This document shows positions 5,706 through 8,739 of a DNA stretch of 8,739 nt, piece by piece. The DNA lies in assembly GCA_900554895.1 (NCBI GenBank), contig USIX01000096.1:1-8739 (forward strand), given 5' to 3'. The stretch's first letter is position 1; every line of letters begins with the position of its first letter. The notes below the pieces were generated by a model. The model ran no database searches and was not told where the DNA came from. It was given only the letters and a program-made list of their open reading frames with translations. The stretch comes from an uncultured Megamonas sp. Its GTDB lineage: Bacteria; Bacillota; Negativicutes; Selenomonadales; Selenomonadaceae. The position numbers and the translations under genes were made by a program.

Positions 5706-7502
5706 TTGGACGCAAAACATATCAGAAATTTTTCCATTATAGCACATATAGACCATGGTAAATCTACCTTAGCTGATAGATTAATTGAATATACAGGAAC
5801 GCTCACGGAGCGTGAAATGGAAGCTCAGGTTCTGGACAATATGGATTTGGAACGTGAACGCGGCATAACGATTAAGGCTCAGACGGTACGTCTGCACTAT
5901 AAGGCTAAAGACGGCGAAATATATGAATTAAACCTCATTGACACGCCAGGCCATGTGGATTTCAATTATGAAGTATCACGCAGTCTGGCAGCCTGTGAAG
6001 GTGCGCTTCTCGTCGTAGATGCTACACAGGGCGTAGAAGCACAGACGCTTGCCAATGTGTATCTTGCACTGGAACATGATTTGGAAATCATTCCGGTAAT
6101 CAATAAAATCGACCTGCCTAGTGCAGAACCGGAAATGGTTAAACAGGAAATTGAGGATATTATCGGTCTGGATACATCGGATGCGGTTCTTGCCAGTGCC
6201 AAAGCCGGTATCGGCATTGAAGAAATTTTAGAGCAGATTGTGCAGAAAATTCCTGCTCCGGCGGCAGATAACGATAAGCCGCTCAAAGCATTGATTTTCG
6301 ATTCGTATTTTGACGCTTATAAGGGGGTAATAGCACATATTCGTGTCGTTGACGGTTGCATTAAGCCAGGAATGAAACTGAAAATGATGGCGACAGGCAA
6401 AGAATTTGAAGTAACGGATATCGGCTGTTTCCGTCCGGCACCGGTTAATATAAACATGCTGGAAAGCGGCGAAGTAGGTTTCGTGGCAGGCAGTTTGAAA
6501 AATGTGCGAGACGTACGTGTCGGTGATACGATAACGCAGGCGGACAATCCGGCAACAGATGCACTGCCTGGTTACCGCGGCGTTACGCCGATGGTATATT
6601 GCGGTCTGTATCCGGTAGACAGCTCTGACTATGAAAATCTGAAAGATGCACTGGAAAAGCTGCAGTTAAATGATGCGGCACTTACCTTTGAACCGGAAAC
6701 ATCCATTGCGCTTGGTTTCGGCTACCGTTGCGGCTTTTTGGGACTGTTGCATATGGACGTTATTCAGGAACGTCTGGAACGTGAATACAAATTGAAACTT
6801 ATTACTACGGCGCCGAGTGTTATATATCACGTTTATAAAACTAATAAGGAAATGGTGAAAATCGATAATCCTGCTTCCATGCCACCGCCGACGGAAATTG
6901 AACATATAGAAGAACCGTATGTAAAGGCGACCGTTATCGTGCCGAACGATTATGTAGGGCCTGTTATGGAAATTTCGCAGGATAAGCGCGGCGTATTTAA
7001 AACGATGGATTATCTGGATGTAAATCGCGTTATGATTATATATCACATTCCGCTCAGTGAAATTATCTACGATTATTTTGATAAACTGAAATCGGCAACA
7101 CGCGGCTATGCTTCACTTGATTATGAGCTGACGGATTATCAGCCGTCCAAACTTGTGAAACTGGATATCCTTTTAAACGGTGAACCGGTGGATGCCCTCT
7201 CTACGATTGTGCATACGGACAGAGCGGCGATGCGCGGCCGTCAGTTGGCGGAAAAACTGAAAAATATAATTCCGCGTCAGATGTTTGAAATCCCAATTCA
7301 GGCAGCAGTCGGCAACAAGATTATTGCACGTGAAAATGTTCGTGCCATGCGTAAAGACGTATTGGCAAAATGCTATGGCGGCGATATTACGCGTAAACGT
7401 AAACTGCTAGAAAAACAGAAAGAAGGTAAAAAACGCATGAAGGCGGTAGGTTCGGTAGAAGTGCCGCAGGAAGCATTCATGGCGATTTTAAAAATAGACT
7501 GA
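5706..7502 (+). CDS. lepA: Elongation factor 4, ribosomal GTPase LepA
   Basis: LepA/EF4 is a translation-factor GTPase that binds ribosomes. It has been linked to back-translocation and to 30S assembly, with its main cellular role still argued. All GTPase motifs are present: P-loop AHIDHGKST (13-21), RGITI (52-56), DTPGH (79-83, with the catalytic histidine H83), NKID (133-136) and SAK (164-166). The EF-G-like domains follow ([16 protein letters not shown], 337-352). The LepA-only C-terminal domain includes [20 protein letters not shown] (555-574) and distinguishes it from EF-G and TypA. At 598 residues it is full length. Translation starts at TTG behind a strong GGAGG site. Its stop TGA overlaps the hemW ATG by one base, so the two are one operon. 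It diverges from the Rrf2-family gene. Confidence 0.99.
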   Translation: MDAKHIRNFSIIAHIDHGKSTLADRLIEYTGTLTEREMEAQVLDNMDLERERGITIKAQTVRLHYKAKDGEIYELNLIDTPGHVDFNYEVSRSLAACEGALLVVDATQGVEAQTLANVYLALEHDLEIIPVINKIDLPSAEPEMVKQEIEDIIGLDTSDAVLASAKAGIGIEEILEQIVQKIPAPAADNDKPLKALIFDSYFDAYKGVIAHIRVVDGCIKPGMKLKMMATGKEFEVTDIGCFRPAPVNINMLESGEVGFVAGSLKNVRDVRVGDTITQADNPATDALPGYRGVTPMVYCGLYPVDSSDYENLKDALEKLQLNDAALTFEPETSIALGFGYRCGFLGLLHMDVIQERLEREYKLKLITTAPSVIYHVYKTNKEMVKIDNPASMPPPTEIEHIEEPYVKATVIVPNDYVGPVMEISQDKRGVFKTMDYLDVNRVMIIYHIPLSEIIYDYFDKLKSATRGYASLDYELTDYQPSKLVKLDILLNGEPVDALSTIVHTDRAAMRGRQLAEKLKNIIPRQMFEIPIQAAVGNKIIARENVRAMRKDVLAKCYGGDITRKRKLLEKQKEGKKRMKAVGSVEVPQEAFMAILKID

Positions 7503-8638
7503 TGAAAAATTTTGGAATGTATATTCACATTCCGTTTTGCAGACAGAAATGTTTCTACTGCGATTTCGCTTCGGTTAAAGCACCGGAAGGTCTTTACAGT
7601 CAGTATACGAAAGCTCTTTGTCAGGAAATAGTTCTTTATCGGGAACTGTTTCCTGATATTTGTCTGGATACGATTTATTTCGGTGGCGGTACTCCTTCAG
7701 TATTGTCGTCTCAATTAATCAGAGAAATTCTGGCGGAAATAAAAAAATCATTCAGACTGAACGATTTCTGCGAGATTACACTGGAAGCCAATCCGGGCAC
7801 GGTTGATGAAGCCAAGCTGTATCAGTTGAGACAAAACGGAATTAATAGAATAAGTTTCGGCGTACAGGCTGTGCAGAATGAATTGTTGAAAAGCATAGGA
7901 CGTATTCATACAATAGAAGAAGCGGAAGCGGCCGTATATGCTGCGCAGAAAACAGGTTTTGAAAATATCAGCATAGATTTGATGTACGGTTTGCCAAAGC
8001 AGACATTTACTATGTTAAAGCAGAGTGTAGCATGGGCAGTGGGGTGTAACGTAAAGCATATTTCCATTTATGGCCTGCAGATAGAAGAAGGTACCGTTTT
8101 TGGCAAGTTGTATGATGAGGGGAATTTGCCGCTGCCGACGGAAGACGAATGTGAAAAAATGTATGACTACTTGACTGATACTTTGCCGAAATACGGTTAC
8201 AGGCGGTATGAAATATCCAATTTTGCGCAACATGGATATGAAAGCAGGCATAATCTGGCTTACTGGCAGGATAAACCGTATTTGGGGCTGGGAGCAGGAG
8301 CGCACGGCTATTATCGGCAAAAGCGCGTACAAAATCCGTTTGACCTAAAAGTATATATGAATAAGTGTAGGCAGGGAATTTTGCCGTTTGAAACAGAAGA
8401 GGCGGTTGATGAAAAAGCGCATATGGAAGAATTCTGTTTTTTGGCACTGCGGACGGCTTGGGGTATAAATAAACAAAAATTTAAAGAAATATTTAATATG
8501 GACATTCATGAATTGTATGGAGAAAAAATAACGGTTTTAAAGAAAAAAAACCTGCTGCAGGAAACAGATGAAGCCATAGCTTTGACAAAGACGGGAATGA
8601 AGTTCGGCAATAGCGTATTTAGTGAATTCTTATTATAA
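7502..8638 (+). CDS. hemW: Radical SAM heme chaperone HemW
   Basis: HemW is a radical SAM protein of the HemN family that binds heme and is thought to deliver it to target proteins. It was long misnamed coproporphyrinogen III oxidase. The 4Fe-4S cluster motif C13-X3-C17-X2-C20 is present within HIPFCRQKCFYCDF. The SAM-binding GGGTP lies at 61-65 and the ETLEANPGT-like EITLEANPGT at 91-100. The HNLAYW motif (250-255) and GLGAGAHGY (262-270) mark the HemW branch. At 378 residues it is full length, and shorter than true HemN, which carries extra terminal parts. ATG (7502-7504) overlaps the lepA stop as TGATG. No Shine-Dalgarno can be seen just upstream, so translation probably depends on ribosomes finishing lepA. 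A wrongly assigned oxidase function is the main alternative; sequence features favour HemW. Confidence 0.96.
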   Translation: MKNFGMYIHIPFCRQKCFYCDFASVKAPEGLYSQYTKALCQEIVLYRELFPDICLDTIYFGGGTPSVLSSQLIREILAEIKKSFRLNDFCEITLEANPGTVDEAKLYQLRQNGINRISFGVQAVQNELLKSIGRIHTIEEAEAAVYAAQKTGFENISIDLMYGLPKQTFTMLKQSVAWAVGCNVKHISIYGLQIEEGTVFGKLYDEGNLPLPTEDECEKMYDYLTDTLPKYGYRRYEISNFAQHGYESRHNLAYWQDKPYLGLGAGAHGYYRQKRVQNPFDLKVYMNKCRQGILPFETEEAVDEKAHMEEFCFLALRTAWGINKQKFKEIFNMDIHELYGEKITVLKKKNLLQETDEAIALTKTGMKFGNSVFSEFLL

Positions 8639-8739
8639 TGTATACTGTATGGAAATACTGTTCTATAGCCTTATTCTTTACAAAGATATAATTTATACCA
8701 TAAGTTCTATCTTTTTCTAGCGATTAGGATTCCTCCTAC
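8639..8739. other. Noncoding right edge after hemW
   Basis: No open frame of note, RNA gene or clear terminator is visible. ATACTGT occurs twice (8642-8648, 8655-8661). A TATAAT lies at 8687-8692 on the plus strand, without a good -35. TAGGA (8725-8729) and TCCTA (8734-8738) make a small hairpin at the edge. A CIRCE element (TTAGCACTC with inverted GAGTGCTAA), expected if hrcA followed, is not seen. Confidence 0.5.

Noticed and set aside
8639..8739. Start of an hrcA-grpE-dnaK operon or CIRCE element
   Set aside because: The gene order lepA-hemW-hrcA is common in Firmicutes, but no CIRCE repeat, ribosome site with start codon, or hrcA-like frame appears in these bases.
1..8739. CRISPR array, tRNA or rRNA genes, or complete mobile element
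   Set aside because: No regularly spaced repeats, no tRNA- or rRNA-like segments, and no transposase or integrase frame were found.

Overview
The window reads as an ordinary chromosomal segment of a moderately AT-rich, low-to-mid GC Firmicute-type bacterium. Strong AGGAGG-like ribosome sites, consensus sigma-A promoters, a T-box leader on an aminoacyl-tRNA synthetase gene and a lepA-hemW pair all point that way. My best guess is the class Negativicutes, but this rests on gene style, not on a search.

Layout. Five genes are certain and one is a recognised family without a known local role. On the minus strand, reading leftward from about 5.6 kb, are an Rrf2-family regulator with three cysteines (5148-5579), the branched-chain amino acid carrier brnQ (3803-4963), leucyl-tRNA synthetase leuS (995-3466) and a small multi-spanning membrane protein of the DUF1624 / HGSNAT-like acyltransferase family (174-908). 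On the plus strand, divergent from the Rrf2 gene, lie lepA (5706-7502, TTG start) and hemW (7502-8638), joined by a one-base TGATG overlap.

Regulation is the richest part of the window. A complete T-box leader (about 3500-3724) sits between brnQ and leuS. It has an AGTA/GAA loop-E signature, a CTC (Leu) specifier, the T-box sequence AGGGTGGTACCGCG and a terminator followed by six Ts. Near-consensus promoters can be placed for leuS, brnQ, rrf2 and lepA, and for a further leftward unit starting at about position 117. Intrinsic terminators follow rrf2 and leuS. Several dyads or repeats look like operators: 122-133 over a -10 box, 5612-5627 over the rrf2 -10, 5085-5098 upstream of brnQ, and a tandem heptamer in the brnQ leader.

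How the genes work together. brnQ imports leucine, isoleucine and valine, and leuS charges tRNA-Leu. The leuS T-box senses uncharged tRNA-Leu, so uptake and use of leucine sit side by side, although brnQ shows no T-box of its own. lepA (ribosomal GTPase EF4) and hemW (radical SAM heme chaperone) form the start of a commonly seen operon. The heat-shock genes that often follow (hrcA, grpE, dnaK) do not begin in the 101 bases left. The two outer edges (1-173 and 8639-8739) hold no convincing gene. The left edge has a strong promoter whose reading frame cannot be found inside the window. I see no undescribed multi-gene system. The items worth a second look are regulatory.
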